64,000 bases of DNA from an uncultured Lachnospiraceae bacterium (GTDB lineage Bacteria; Bacillota; Clostridia; Lachnospirales; Lachnospiraceae): positions 1-64,000 of the forward strand of contig CAJTSH010000007.1 of assembly GCA_910578885.1 (NCBI GenBank), read 5' to 3'. How positions within the stretch are numbered: position 1 is the first letter of the stretch; every line of letters starts with the position of its first letter. Shown piece by piece: positions 1 through 9,716 of the stretch. A program made the translations under genes and the position numbers. The notes beneath the pieces were generated by a model. The model had not been told where the DNA came from. It made no database searches and saw nothing but the letters and a program-made list of their open reading frames with translations.

Positions 1-76
1 AAAAATAGGTTCTGAAAGCCCCATGAAATAAGGGCTGAAGATTCCGAGAAGTTATTTATAGGTAAAGGAGGAAAAA

Positions 77-2518
77 ATGAAAACGGAGTTGAAAACAGAA
101 AAGAAACCAATAGGCACGGATAGTGGGAGCGAGAATTACTTTGATGTGGAAAAAGAGTTTTTCCTAATAACTTCGGACAAGCTTCAAGAAGTTAAGACAA
201 GGTTCTATGGCTATTCCGTTCAGGAAAGCGGGATATATGAAAACGATAACCTTACGGAAGAAGCTGCGGCGGGATTAAACGGATGCGGCGCATATCTTTA
301 TGTAGAAGCCAAAGATGGAGAAATTAAGATCCGGCAGGATTTTAACGGAAGCTATCAAATCTATCTTTATAGGAATGGGGATTATTTTGCATTGAGTAAT
401 TCGTTTCTTAAGCTGTTAGAGTATCTAAAGGATAGATTCCCGCTGTCGTTCAACCGTGACTATGCAAATTATCATCTTGCAACATGGTATTCAAACCACA
501 TTGCGTACACCGATACTCTTATACGGGAGATCCAGACGCTTGAGAGAGATATCGTGATTGAAATAGACATACAGGAACAAACGCTTGCGTTCCATCAGAT
601 AGATTATAAAGAATCATCACTATGGATCAATTCTGCAGAAGGGTTAGAGGTTTTAGACAGATGGTTCTTACGGTGGACAAGGATATTTCGGAAGTTAAAG
701 GAAAATACAGATCAGATCCAGGTAGACCTTTCCGGCGGGTTCGACACCAGAATTATGTTTATGCTGATGCTGCAGTCGGGCATAGATCTAAACGAGGTAT
801 GTGTTGGATCTATCAATGATGACCTTTACACTCATAGGGAAGATTACAAAATTGCGTCTGAAATTGCAGAATACTATGGGTTCGGCCTCAACCATGAAGT
901 CTTTAAGAGCAGCAGTATTCCTTACAGCGTAGAAGACGCTTTAAATCTTTCTCTTTACCTGAAAATGGGGTTCCATAAAGAAATGCATTTTAAACGTTTC
1001 AAATTTGAATGGAATAGATACCGGATATCAGGGGCGGGCGGAGAATCCGTAAGGGCATATTATAGTATGACGGCGCAGGAATTTAAAGATCAGGTGTGCC
1101 GCGAAGCCAATCAATATTCAAAAAGCATTCAGGAGGATATGGAGGCATCCATTGAAGGGTTGTTAGACGATGCTTATCGGATCATCAAAGAGAAGCATAA
1201 GATTACGGACGATAATTCTACGGATTATCCGCTGTATTTGTTTGAGGAGATTGACAATCGGGTTCATTTTGGAAAAGGCATTCTTGAAGATTATTTTTCC
1301 AATACGTTTAATATGAACCCGTACATTGACCCGGATCTGCTGAAGCTCCGCCTGAATGATCCTAAGTGTCTGGATAACAATCTTCTAATGGCGGTGATGT
1401 ATGTTAGGTACTGCCCAAAGCTTTTGGATTATCGGTTTGCCAGAGGGGGTATGGATCCGGAAACGGTAAAATTTGCACAGGGAATCAATGAGAAATTTGG
1501 CGGTTTCAAGTGCGAGACCTCGCAGGATGCAGAAGAAAAGGACAGTGCATTCCATGTGAATGCAAGGGATGAAAAAGTGGCAGAGCTTATAAGCGTTTCT
1601 TCAAATAAGCTTTTCCCGATAGATGCACCTGAAAGGTATCTGAAATCCGTTTTTGACTCCGTAGGGCTCCGCAAGCTGTTTGCAACGTGTTTTGACGAAG
1701 AGATATACTGCAAGGCAGATGACTTTTATCAGCAAAAGGAAGTGTATCATCCAATGCGCTACTGCTATTCCGTGCTTGCAGTCACAAAAGCTATCGAAGA
1801 TGTGATTGCCTCAAAGGCAACTTCTCCGCATACGCTGGTTCAGGGTATGGATCGATTCGTCAAAGAAAACTATTATCAGCCAGAGGACAGCAGGAAATTG
1901 ATTTTGCGTCTTGAGGATTATCTTACGGCAAGGATGGATTTCCAACTCTTGGGTGAAGGACATCCTGATTTTGAAGTGGTGTCCGTTTCTGACAGCAGGG
2001 CGTCGGTTTCCATGCCGGGGTGGATTCAGGAAGACGGGACAGGATATATGGTGGAATCCTATGCGGGAAGTATTGACCTTGAACTCCGTTCGGCTGTGGG
2101 AGGCGACTTGAAAATCTGGGTGAGGGGAAGAAATGTCATCGGTGAAGACGGGAACCGAATTGCCTATTGGTTCAATTATCAAAATATCCGGTTCAATGAC
2201 AGTCCGGTCTCCGAGTCACAAGGCATTGTTTGGCATGATCAGCCTATTTTCTTGAATTATTCCATGAAAGCCGGGGAAATTGTCCGTTTTCATGCGGAAT
2301 GGACGCCTTACAGAGGTGATTATGGATATGTGGAAGAAATCAAAAAGCGGGAGAATGAAATCAAAAAGCAGGAGAATAAAATTAAAAAATTGCGGGAAAA
2401 GATAAACGATAAGGAGGCAGAAATTCAGGATATCAGGAATTCCCGTACATTCCGGACAGGAAGCAAGGCACTGTTTCTCCCGAAAAAAATCAAAAATGCA
2501 TTTAAAGGCAGGAAATAA
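77..2518 (+). CDS. Asparagine-synthase-like PP-loop protein with C-terminal coiled coil
   Basis: This 813-residue protein carries the PP-loop ATP pyrophosphatase signature SGGFDTR at about residues 219-225, as in asparagine synthase B and beta-lactam synthetase. Residues 1-200 resemble a degenerate class II glutamine amidotransferase fold, but there is no Cys at position 2, so glutamine hydrolysis is unlikely. Residues about 630-760 look beta-rich, and residues 755-790 form a charged coiled coil with E-I-K-K-x-E-N repeats. The tail after the IRNSRTFRTG motif is the kind found at the end of surface-polysaccharide glycosyltransferases. The start has AAAGGAGG seven bases upstream. It lies 182 bp before the MBOAT/SGNH genes, which suggests a role in modifying a surface polymer, for example amide formation. 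The substrate is unknown; the PP-loop assignment is firm, the rest is inference. Confidence 0.75.
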   Translation: MKTELKTEKKPIGTDSGSENYFDVEKEFFLITSDKLQEVKTRFYGYSVQESGIYENDNLTEEAAAGLNGCGAYLYVEAKDGEIKIRQDFNGSYQIYLYRNGDYFALSNSFLKLLEYLKDRFPLSFNRDYANYHLATWYSNHIAYTDTLIREIQTLERDIVIEIDIQEQTLAFHQIDYKESSLWINSAEGLEVLDRWFLRWTRIFRKLKENTDQIQVDLSGGFDTRIMFMLMLQSGIDLNEVCVGSINDDLYTHREDYKIASEIAEYYGFGLNHEVFKSSSIPYSVEDALNLSLYLKMGFHKEMHFKRFKFEWNRYRISGAGGESVRAYYSMTAQEFKDQVCREANQYSKSIQEDMEASIEGLLDDAYRIIKEKHKITDDNSTDYPLYLFEEIDNRVHFGKGILEDYFSNTFNMNPYIDPDLLKLRLNDPKCLDNNLLMAVMYVRYCPKLLDYRFARGGMDPETVKFAQGINEKFGGFKCETSQDAEEKDSAFHVNARDEKVAELISVSSNKLFPIDAPERYLKSVFDSVGLRKLFATCFDEEIYCKADDFYQQKEVYHPMRYCYSVLAVTKAIEDVIASKATSPHTLVQGMDRFVKENYYQPEDSRKLILRLEDYLTARMDFQLLGEGHPDFEVVSVSDSRASVSMPGWIQEDGTGYMVESYAGSIDLELRSAVGGDLKIWVRGRNVIGEDGNRIAYWFNYQNIRFNDSPVSESQGIVWHDQPIFLNYSMKAGEIVRFHAEWTPYRGDYGYVEEIKKRENEIKKQENKIKKLREKINDKEAEIQDIRNSRTFRTGSKALFLPKKIKNAFKGRK

Positions 2519-2546
2519 ATAGTGTTGTAGGCAAATGGACAAAATA

Positions 2547-2579
2547 GGTAACAGTGAGACCGAAGGATGAACTGTTACC
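2547..2579 (+). other. Intergenic inverted repeat between PP-loop gene and first MBOAT
   Basis: A perfect 9-bp inverted repeat, GGTAACAGT and ACTGTTACC, is separated by 15 nt in the 182-bp gap after the PP-loop gene. It is not followed by a T-run, so it is either a weak terminator, an mRNA hairpin or an operator. The rest of this gap contains no convincing gene; a 10-codon ORF at about 2601 lacks a good ribosome binding site. Confidence 0.4.
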
Positions 2580-2700
2580 AAAATAGGAACAGGAAGAAAA
2601 ATGATTCTTGAAATTATAAGACAATCATGTTAAGCTATGTAAAGCGCATTATCAGCAGAGTATCCGATTTAACTTACAGATATCGTTTTTGGAGGGACTT

Positions 2701-4290
2701 ATGACTTTTTTACAATTTAAATTTTTCCTGTTCCTGATTGCAGGAGTGATTTTATTTTATATATGTCCGGTAAAACACAGATGGAAAATTCTTCTCGTGA
2801 TCAGCTGCGCATTTTATGCAATTGCCGGACTGAAGTATCTTCCGTTTATTTTTGTCACCAGTTTTTCCGTATATCTGGCGGGAGTGAAAATGGGAGGCAT
2901 ATATGAAGCGCAGGAAGTTAAGCTGGGTGCGGAAGGCTTATCAAGGAAAGAACAAAAAGCGATAAAGGAAAGCGATAAGAAGCGTTGTAAAAGAGTACTG
3001 ATAGCAGTCTTGGTATTAAACGTAGGAATATTGTCCATTGTTAAGTTCACGAGATTTTTTGTGGATCCTATTAACGATTTGATTCGTTTTATGGGTGGCG
3101 ACGGAAGCTTTAGCGCGGCGTATATCATTGTGCCGCTTGGAATTTCCTATTATACGTTTACATCGCTCAGTTATTTGCTGGATATATACTGGAAACATGA
3201 AGCGTATGAGAAAAATTATTTTCGTTTCTTACTGTATGTCATATATTTTCCGCATATTCTGCAAGGTCCGATTGAACGTTATGGCAGGCTGGGGCATAGA
3301 TTAAAAGAAGAATTACGGTTTGATTATGACAGGATTGTATCCGGAATACAACTGATGTTCTGGGGGTATTTTAAGAAGCTTGTCATTGCGGACCGGATTG
3401 ACATCATGATTGGCGGGATCTATGAGAATTATCAGGACACTTCGGGGATAATTTTAATTCTCGCCATGTTTTTAGATGTTGTTTACATTTATGCGGATTT
3501 TTCGGGATGTATGGATATGGCGAGAGGAATATCTGATATTTTTGGCGTGGAATTGGATCTGAACTTTAATCATCCGTTTTCTTCCAAGTCTGTGGTGGAA
3601 TTCTGGCGCAGGTGGCATATGTCTCTGGGAAGCTGGTTCAAGGATTATGTGTATTATCCGATCTCAACCTCCGACTTGGTAAAAAAAATCAGTAAATCGG
3701 CAAGGGGAAAGCTGTCGCCCCGTTTGACAAGAAGCATTATAACGGTGATCCCGGTCTCTGTGACCTGGGTTCTCACGGGAGTATGGCATGGAACCGGTAA
3801 GACGTATGTGGCATGGGGCGTTTACTATGCATTTATGATTTTCATGTCGGTAACATTTGAAGAGGACTTTAGAAAGCTGGCGGAGAAGTTAAAAATCAAC
3901 ACGGAGGCTGTTTCGTGGAAATGGTTCCAGATGGTACGGACAACCTGTATCTTTGCAGGGGGCAGGCTTTTGACGAGGCCCGGAAGCCTGCGGGCAAGCT
4001 GGAATATTTTTAAGCAGGCCCTGACTTCCTTGAATCCGTGGGCGTTATGGGACGGCTCTTTGTACAATTTTGGATTGGATCGGGTAGATATAACCTTGGC
4101 GGCGATTTGTATTTTGATTTTTGGTTTTGTAAGCTGCCTGCAGCAGCGGGGTTCGGTACGGGAAATGATTGCGGGGCAGAACCTGATATTCCGATGGGGA
4201 GTATGGATGCTTTTGATTTTTACAGTTTTGACATTGGGTATCTACGGACCGGAATTTGATGCGTCGTCTTTCGTTTATATGGCATATTAA
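2701..4290 (+). CDS. MBOAT family O-acyltransferase (first of three)
   Basis: This 529-residue polytopic membrane protein belongs to the MBOAT family that includes DltB, AlgI and PatA. It shows the family blocks FWRRWHMSLGSWFKDYVYYP and TGVWHG with the invariant catalytic His at about residue 363, and ends in the YGPxFDASSFVYMAY-type motif common to this group. Such enzymes move an acyl group from a cytoplasmic donor through the membrane to an extracytoplasmic acceptor. The ATG at 2701 is preferred over an upstream TTG because GGAGG lies at 2691-2695. The next gene encodes an SGNH protein, the usual partner (as in AlgI with AlgJ/AlgX or DltB with DltD). The acyl group is unknown; with no carrier protein between them, acetyl is possible. 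Confidence 0.9.
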   Translation: MTFLQFKFFLFLIAGVILFYICPVKHRWKILLVISCAFYAIAGLKYLPFIFVTSFSVYLAGVKMGGIYEAQEVKLGAEGLSRKEQKAIKESDKKRCKRVLIAVLVLNVGILSIVKFTRFFVDPINDLIRFMGGDGSFSAAYIIVPLGISYYTFTSLSYLLDIYWKHEAYEKNYFRFLLYVIYFPHILQGPIERYGRLGHRLKEELRFDYDRIVSGIQLMFWGYFKKLVIADRIDIMIGGIYENYQDTSGIILILAMFLDVVYIYADFSGCMDMARGISDIFGVELDLNFNHPFSSKSVVEFWRRWHMSLGSWFKDYVYYPISTSDLVKKISKSARGKLSPRLTRSIITVIPVSVTWVLTGVWHGTGKTYVAWGVYYAFMIFMSVTFEEDFRKLAEKLKINTEAVSWKWFQMVRTTCIFAGGRLLTRPGSLRASWNIFKQALTSLNPWALWDGSLYNFGLDRVDITLAAICILIFGFVSCLQQRGSVREMIAGQNLIFRWGVWMLLIFTVLTLGIYGPEFDASSFVYMAY

Positions 4291-4354
4291 GCATGTGGGT
4301 ATTAGTCTCTTATGATTGGTTATAGGTATTTGTATAAAAGAGAATGGAGATCAT

Positions 4355-5821
4355 ATGAATAAGAAACAATTGCTGAAAACAGGTGCATTTTTATTGGTTT
4401 TTATTGCGATTTTTGGATATCTGTCAGGTATCTTACGGGCAAAGCAAGTAGCGACGGGCGGGTCTACTTTCGTACTGGAGGAATTTTATCAACAGGAAAA
4501 GGACACGGTAGACGTATGTTTTATGGGAAGCAGCCAAGTGATTTGGGGCATTAACAATATGAAAATGTATGAGGATTATGGAATATCTTCTATTAGCGTG
4601 GGTTCCGGCGATCAGCCGCTGCTTGTGACTTATTTTCTGTTAAAGGAAGTGGACAAGCGGCAGAGCCTGAAAAACGTAGTTTTGGATATGAGTATGCTCT
4701 ATGAGAAAGAAATGGAGTCCCGTTACAGAAGGAACATTGACGGGATGCATTGGTCAATCAACAAATTACAGGCAATTCTTGCCCATGTGGGGAGTGAGGA
4801 GGCGGAATCCATTCAGTCTTATTTCATTGACTGGATCAAGTACCACAGCAGATGGAAGGAACTGTCGCAAAGTGATTTTGTCTATGATGACAGCCGAAGC
4901 TCTATGCATCGCGGAAGTATTGTTTCTTCCCATGCAAGGCCGGTGGATATTCCTTACGAGAAATTTATTATAGATAATGAACGAAATAAGACTGTCGAAC
5001 CGGCGGAGGGGCAGGTGGAATGGTTTCTGAAGATTATTGAGTATTGTGACGATAACGATATAGATTTATTGCTGATCAAGACGCCAAAGAGTAATTGGTC
5101 TTTGGCAAAGCATAATGGCGTGCAGCATCTTGCGGATGAATACGGATTGGATTTCCTTGATTTTAATTTTGATGCAATGTTAAAAGAAATAGGCTATAAT
5201 TATGGACAGGATATGTGGGATCAGGAACATCTGAATATCCGGGGGGCGGATAAGCTGACGGATTATCTGGCGGACTATCTGCTGGAACGGAAGGAGTATC
5301 TGGATTACAGAACGGTAGACGGATACAGCCCCGGCGACGTGGAGCGGTATCATAAGGATTATAAGGATAAATATTTGATATCAAGTATTGATGTAAATGA
5401 GACTTTTTCCTATCTAAAGGACGAAAGGTATGATCTTGTGATACAGTCAACGGAAGATATATCCGGCGGGATAACGGAGGAAATGAAGTCTTATCTGGCG
5501 GATATGGGCGTTACCGTAGATTTATCCGAAGCGGCGGGAAAGAATTATATTCTTGCCGTCAACGGCGGACAATGCGTATATGAGCTGATTTCAGAAGAAC
5601 CATTGACCTATGACGGAACATTCAGCGACGGATTGACGTATTCGGCAGCTGCGGATTTGAACAAGAAGGCAAATGAGGCGGCAATTGTAATAAATGAAGC
5701 TGCGCAGGGATTTGCCGCGGAAGGCATGAATATTGCAGTGTATGACAATGAAAAGGGAGAAATGGTAGATTTATTGACGATATATACGTTAGACGGAGCG
5801 CTGCATGTGTATAATAGATAA
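4355..5821 (+). CDS. Membrane-anchored SGNH/DltD-like protein (partner of MBOAT)
   Basis: This 488-residue protein has one N-terminal membrane segment (about residues 8-25) and a DltD/AlgJ-like SGNH hydrolase domain outside. Candidate catalytic residues are Ser60 in FMGSSQ and the Asp289-x-x-His292 pair in WDQEHLN. A further domain of about 150 residues follows, with no family I recognise. The ATG at 4355 follows a GGAG box and starts the natural signal anchor; the reading frame extends upstream without support. It sits between two MBOAT genes. DltD-like proteins help transfer the MBOAT-exported acyl group to the polymer or edit it; that role here is inferred from context. Confidence 0.8.
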   Translation: MNKKQLLKTGAFLLVFIAIFGYLSGILRAKQVATGGSTFVLEEFYQQEKDTVDVCFMGSSQVIWGINNMKMYEDYGISSISVGSGDQPLLVTYFLLKEVDKRQSLKNVVLDMSMLYEKEMESRYRRNIDGMHWSINKLQAILAHVGSEEAESIQSYFIDWIKYHSRWKELSQSDFVYDDSRSSMHRGSIVSSHARPVDIPYEKFIIDNERNKTVEPAEGQVEWFLKIIEYCDDNDIDLLLIKTPKSNWSLAKHNGVQHLADEYGLDFLDFNFDAMLKEIGYNYGQDMWDQEHLNIRGADKLTDYLADYLLERKEYLDYRTVDGYSPGDVERYHKDYKDKYLISSIDVNETFSYLKDERYDLVIQSTEDISGGITEEMKSYLADMGVTVDLSEAAGKNYILAVNGGQCVYELISEEPLTYDGTFSDGLTYSAAADLNKKANEAAIVINEAAQGFAAEGMNIAVYDNEKGEMVDLLTIYTLDGALHVYNR

Positions 5822-5856
5822 CAGGAGAAATCCTAAGTAGACAGGAGAGTATTGTT

Positions 5857-7350
5857 GTGACATTCATTTCGGTAGAGTTTTATTTATTATTGGCAATCGT
5901 GGCGGCGGTGTATTTTATCGTGCCGCTGAAATTCAGATGGTTCATATTACTGCTGGGAAGCCTTGCTTTTTATGTCTTTCAGGGAATTGAGATGCTTCCG
6001 CTTATGCTTTTGTCTTCCTTTGTAGGCTGGCTGTTTGGTCTGTGTATGGGCAAGGTTTACGAGCGAGACCCGAAGCAGAAGAAAAAAGCGAAATTATTTT
6101 CCGGCATTGCCATTGTGATTTTGATTGGTATGCTTGCATTTGTTAAGTCTTCCCGGTATATGCCGGAGTCAGTTGCGTCGAAGATTATTGTTCCGATTGG
6201 AATATCGTATTATACGTTTTCAATCGTATCTTATTTGATCGACGTATATAGGAGAAAATATCAGGCAGAACCGAATTTTCTGAAATTCACGTTGTTTACG
6301 GCTTATTTCCCGAAAGTGCTGCAAGGTCCGATCGCACGGTATGATAAGCTGATGCCGCAGCTGGCAGAGGGGCATAAATTTGAATATGGAAGGTTTTGCT
6401 TTGGCCTGCAGTTGATGTTATGGGGCTTCTTCAAAAAGCTGGTAATTGCGGACAGGCTAAGTATTTTTACGAATACGGTGTTTTTGGATGCTGCTAATAT
6501 GTCGGGCAGCGTAATCTTGGTAGCAGCTATTTTTGCTACGCTGGAGTTATATTGTGACTTTTCGGCATGTATGGATCTTGCGTCTGGAATGTCCCAGATA
6601 TTTGGAATTGAACTGGAACAGAACTTTGACCATCCGTTTTTTTCAAAAAGCGCAGCGGAATTCTGGAGAAGATGGCATATTACTCTAGGCGCATGGTTCA
6701 AGGATTATGTATATATGCCGATTGTCACATCTCCGCGCATGGCAAAGCTGCTGCAGATGGTTAAGAAGCATTTTGGAACAAGATGCGGAAAGTCCGTTAT
6801 GGCGTTTGTCCCGCTATCCGTCGTCTGGGTTCTAACCGGAGTATGGCACGGAACCGGACGCGCCTATGTGGTGTGGGGAATCTATTGGGGAGCGATGATA
6901 ATTATTTCCCAGATATTTGCTCCGGAGATAAAGAAACTGAATGCATTCCTCCACATAAATGTAGAATCGGAAAGCTGGAAAATCTTTCAGATGGTGAGGA
7001 CCTTTGCGTTATTCAGTATCGGAAGAATGATTACGATTCCAAACAGCCTTTCCACAACGGCGCTGATGTTCCGTAAGATTTTTCTTGACTTCAGGCCTTG
7101 GCAGTTGGTGGATGAATCGCTTTATACATTTGGCTTAGACCGAAAGAATTTCTTGTTGGCGCTGTTCCTTTTCTTTATACTGTGGAGCGTGAGCATGCTT
7201 CAGGAAAAAGGAAGCCTCCGCTTAAGAATTTCAGAATATAATGTTGTTTTTCGGTGGATGATATATTATATTGCAATTATAGCAATCATTGTTCTGGGAA
7301 TTTATGGTCCGGGATATGATGCAAGCAGTTTCGTGTATATTGGTTATTAA
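5857..7350 (+). CDS. MBOAT family O-acyltransferase (second)
   Basis: This 497-residue membrane protein is a paralogue of the MBOAT at 2701, sharing the blocks FWRRWHITLGAWFKDYVYMP and TGVWHGTG, with the invariant His at about residue 331, and a closing YGPGYDASSFVYIGY-type motif. Translation begins at a GTG at 5857 behind an AGGAG box. It is followed after 38 bp by a carrier-protein gene and then a ligase, the same MBOAT-carrier-ligase set as dltB-dltC-dltA. It probably accepts the acyl group from the carrier at 7389 and passes it across the membrane. The acyl identity is unknown. Confidence 0.9.
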   Translation: MTFISVEFYLLLAIVAAVYFIVPLKFRWFILLLGSLAFYVFQGIEMLPLMLLSSFVGWLFGLCMGKVYERDPKQKKKAKLFSGIAIVILIGMLAFVKSSRYMPESVASKIIVPIGISYYTFSIVSYLIDVYRRKYQAEPNFLKFTLFTAYFPKVLQGPIARYDKLMPQLAEGHKFEYGRFCFGLQLMLWGFFKKLVIADRLSIFTNTVFLDAANMSGSVILVAAIFATLELYCDFSACMDLASGMSQIFGIELEQNFDHPFFSKSAAEFWRRWHITLGAWFKDYVYMPIVTSPRMAKLLQMVKKHFGTRCGKSVMAFVPLSVVWVLTGVWHGTGRAYVVWGIYWGAMIIISQIFAPEIKKLNAFLHINVESESWKIFQMVRTFALFSIGRMITIPNSLSTTALMFRKIFLDFRPWQLVDESLYTFGLDRKNFLLALFLFFILWSVSMLQEKGSLRLRISEYNVVFRWMIYYIAIIAIIVLGIYGPGYDASSFVYIGY

Positions 7351-7388
7351 CATAAAAATAAACAAAAGTGAATAAGGAGTGTTGAAAG

Positions 7389-7619
7389 ATGGAAGAAAAA
7401 ATTTACGAATTATTATCAGAGGAATTCCCTGCAATTGACTTTAAAGGTTCCGATACGCTGGTAGACGACGGCATTTTGGACTCTTTAACTATCACAGGCA
7501 TTATTGCCACCCTTACAATGGAGTTTGGTATTACAATTCCGTATGAAGAAATTATTGAAGAGAACTTCAATTCGATTGCCGGGCTTGCCAAGATGGTCGA
7601 GAAACTTTCAAACAAATAG
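7389..7619 (+). CDS. Acyl carrier protein, DltC-like (first of three)
   Basis: A 76-residue acidic carrier protein. The 4'-phosphopantetheine attachment Ser is Ser32 in the motif GILDSLTI. The helix after it ends in the ENFNS motif shared with the other two carrier proteins of this window, a DltC-like feature. It is preceded by an MBOAT and followed by a ligase gene, so it likely carries the acid activated by the ligase at 7674. A strong hairpin (7628-7656) directly follows the stop codon. Confidence 0.92.
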   Translation: MEEKIYELLSEEFPAIDFKGSDTLVDDGILDSLTITGIIATLTMEFGITIPYEEIIEENFNSIAGLAKMVEKLSNK

Positions 7620-7627
7620 GAACCGAT

Positions 7628-7656
7628 ATGCTGTCATATTTTGGATATGACAGCAT
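7628..7656 (+). other. Hairpin directly after the first carrier-protein gene
   Basis: A perfect 11-bp stem, ATGCTGTCATA and TATGACAGCAT, closes a 7-nt loop 8 bp after the carrier stop and about 10 bp before the ribosome binding site of the next gene. There is no T-run, so it is better read as an mRNA processing or 3'-end stabilising element than as a full terminator. A hairpin of like size follows the second carrier gene. Confidence 0.7.
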
Positions 7657-7673
7657 TGCTATAGGAGGAAAAG

Positions 7674-9716
7674 ATGTATAAAACGTTGGTAGGAGCTGTA
7701 TTAGCACATGGCGAGGATAAGGTTTTATCAGAAAAAATCGCAGTTGGATTTAAAAATGTGAGAATCTCCTATGCGGATTTGTGCCATCAGATGAAAGCTG
7801 CGGCATTTAAGCTTCGTAAGGAATACGATGTAAAACGCGGTGATATTATCATGATAACAGCAATGTCTAAGCCGGAATATGTAGTAATGCTGCTTGGTGC
7901 ACAGTATTTAGGTGCGGTTACGGTACCGTTAGATAAGAAGGCTAAAGAGCAGAATATTCTGGACGTGTATCATTTTATCCAGCCGAAGCTGCTTGTTACG
8001 GATAGCAGGGTCGGTGAGGTCCCTGCCGTATCATTAAAGAATATTTATCAAGAGATACAGGAACTCTGCCAGAGCGGTCAGCAGATTGAGATGGGTTACG
8101 ATTTGCCAAAGCCGGATGAAACGGCGGAAATGCTGTTTACGACCGGGACTACAGGAACGCCAAAGGGCGCAATGCTGACTTATGGGAATATTTACGCGAG
8201 TACCCATAATACGTGGTGCGGCGTCGGTATGGAAGCTTCCGATGTCGTCTTGATTCCGCTGCCTTTGAATCATTCTGTCGGAATGCGGGTATTGAGGACG
8301 GCTCTTTATATTGGGGCGACAGTCGTTATCCAGAATGGTTTTACCTTTGCGAAGGAACTGGAGCGGAATATTGTTGGTTTCGGCTGTACTGCATTGGTCA
8401 GCGTGCCTGCTTCTGTCGAGCTGATCATGCGTCAGATGCAGGAGAAATTTGCAGAAATCGTAGGAGGGCTGAGGTATCTTGAGATTGGGGCAGGTTCTTT
8501 GAGCTATGACATGAAGAAGAAGTTAACGGCGCTGCTTCCTGATACGACAATTTATAATACTTGGGGCTCGACCGAGACAGGCGGGGCTATTTTCTTAAAT
8601 GTATCTGCACGGCCGGATAAATATACTGCATTGGGCAAGCCTGTGGACGGAATTGAATTGAAGGTCGTTGACCCGCAAGGGAATGAGGTAGAAGCAAGGG
8701 ACATCAATACTGCCGGAAGAATGGTTTTAAAGGGCGACATGCAGATGGCGGGCTATTACAACTTGCCGGAGGAGAATAAAAAGACTCTAGTAGACGGCTG
8801 GCTGTACACAAATGATATGGTCTATCTGGATGAAGAAGGATTTGTCTATATGCTTGGACGCGCAGACGCCATCATTAATGTAGGTGGGGAGAAGGTCTCT
8901 CCGATCGAAGTGGAAAATATTGCGCAGGAGTTTGGGCAGATACGGGAATGCGGATGTATCGGCGTCAAGGATCCGGACGATACCCTTGGCTTTGTGCCGG
9001 TATTGTATGTGGTTCCGGAAGGAAATGACTTTGATTCAGACGAGTTAATAAAATTCTTGTCAGCCAGGATGGAAGCCTACAAAATTCCGCATCGGTTTAT
9101 TATCATTGAGAAGCTGCCCCGCAACCGTATGCAGAAGTTGGATTATAAAGAACTCCGGAGAATGTGGGAGGAAAGCGGCGACGAGGAATTGATGAATCCA
9201 GTTATCCGCAATATTTACTCCCGCCACAGTGTAAGGGATTTTACAAAAGAGCAGATTCCGAAGGCGAAGCTGGAGATGATTGTAAAGGCGGGTATTTATG
9301 CACCGTCGGGGCATAATATGCAAACATGGAAGTTTACGGTCCTTAGAGATCAGGAAAAGATTTTGGAATTCCGTGATATCGTCTCAAAGGCGGCGAAAGA
9401 GAATAACGTTTATTTCTATGGGTTCAATAATCCGACGGCGCTGATTCTTGTTTCTAATGACAGAAGAAATGATAATTGTATCCAAGACAGCTCTTGTGCT
9501 GCAGAGAATATTATGCTGGCGGCAAATTCCTACGGAATCGGTTCCGTATGGCTCAATCCGCTGAAAACGATATCGGATGTTCCCAAAATCCGTGCTTTGT
9601 TGGATTCCTATGGAATTCCAAAAACGCATATCGTATGGTCTACCGTTGCCTTGGGCTACCCGGCGAAAGAGCCGAAAGCGCTTGCGAAGAAGATGGGAGT
9701 GGTTCAATGGGTGTAA
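7674..9716 (+). CDS. Adenylate-forming ligase fused to a nitroreductase-like flavoprotein
   Basis: This is a 680-residue two-domain enzyme. Residues 1 to about 500 are a class I adenylation domain with the P-loop TTGTTGTPKG, the GSTET block, the YTNDM block and a C-terminal catalytic Lys in LPRNRMQK. The substrate-pocket segment (PLPLNHSVG) lacks the Asp that binds an alpha-amino group, so the substrate is probably a carboxylic acid without it. From Met507 a nitroreductase-family FMN domain begins, with RHSVRDF, APSGHNMQTWKF, and the AAENIMLAANSYGIGSVW helix. It presumably activates an acid, loads the carrier at 7389, and oxidises or reduces the bound group. Standalone dltA genes lack such a fusion. 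The domains are firm; the reaction order is inference. Confidence 0.9.
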   Translation: MYKTLVGAVLAHGEDKVLSEKIAVGFKNVRISYADLCHQMKAAAFKLRKEYDVKRGDIIMITAMSKPEYVVMLLGAQYLGAVTVPLDKKAKEQNILDVYHFIQPKLLVTDSRVGEVPAVSLKNIYQEIQELCQSGQQIEMGYDLPKPDETAEMLFTTGTTGTPKGAMLTYGNIYASTHNTWCGVGMEASDVVLIPLPLNHSVGMRVLRTALYIGATVVIQNGFTFAKELERNIVGFGCTALVSVPASVELIMRQMQEKFAEIVGGLRYLEIGAGSLSYDMKKKLTALLPDTTIYNTWGSTETGGAIFLNVSARPDKYTALGKPVDGIELKVVDPQGNEVEARDINTAGRMVLKGDMQMAGYYNLPEENKKTLVDGWLYTNDMVYLDEEGFVYMLGRADAIINVGGEKVSPIEVENIAQEFGQIRECGCIGVKDPDDTLGFVPVLYVVPEGNDFDSDELIKFLSARMEAYKIPHRFIIIEKLPRNRMQKLDYKELRRMWEESGDEELMNPVIRNIYSRHSVRDFTKEQIPKAKLEMIVKAGIYAPSGHNMQTWKFTVLRDQEKILEFRDIVSKAAKENNVYFYGFNNPTALILVSNDRRNDNCIQDSSCAAENIMLAANSYGIGSVWLNPLKTISDVPKIRALLDSYGIPKTHIVWSTVALGYPAKEPKALAKKMGVVQWV

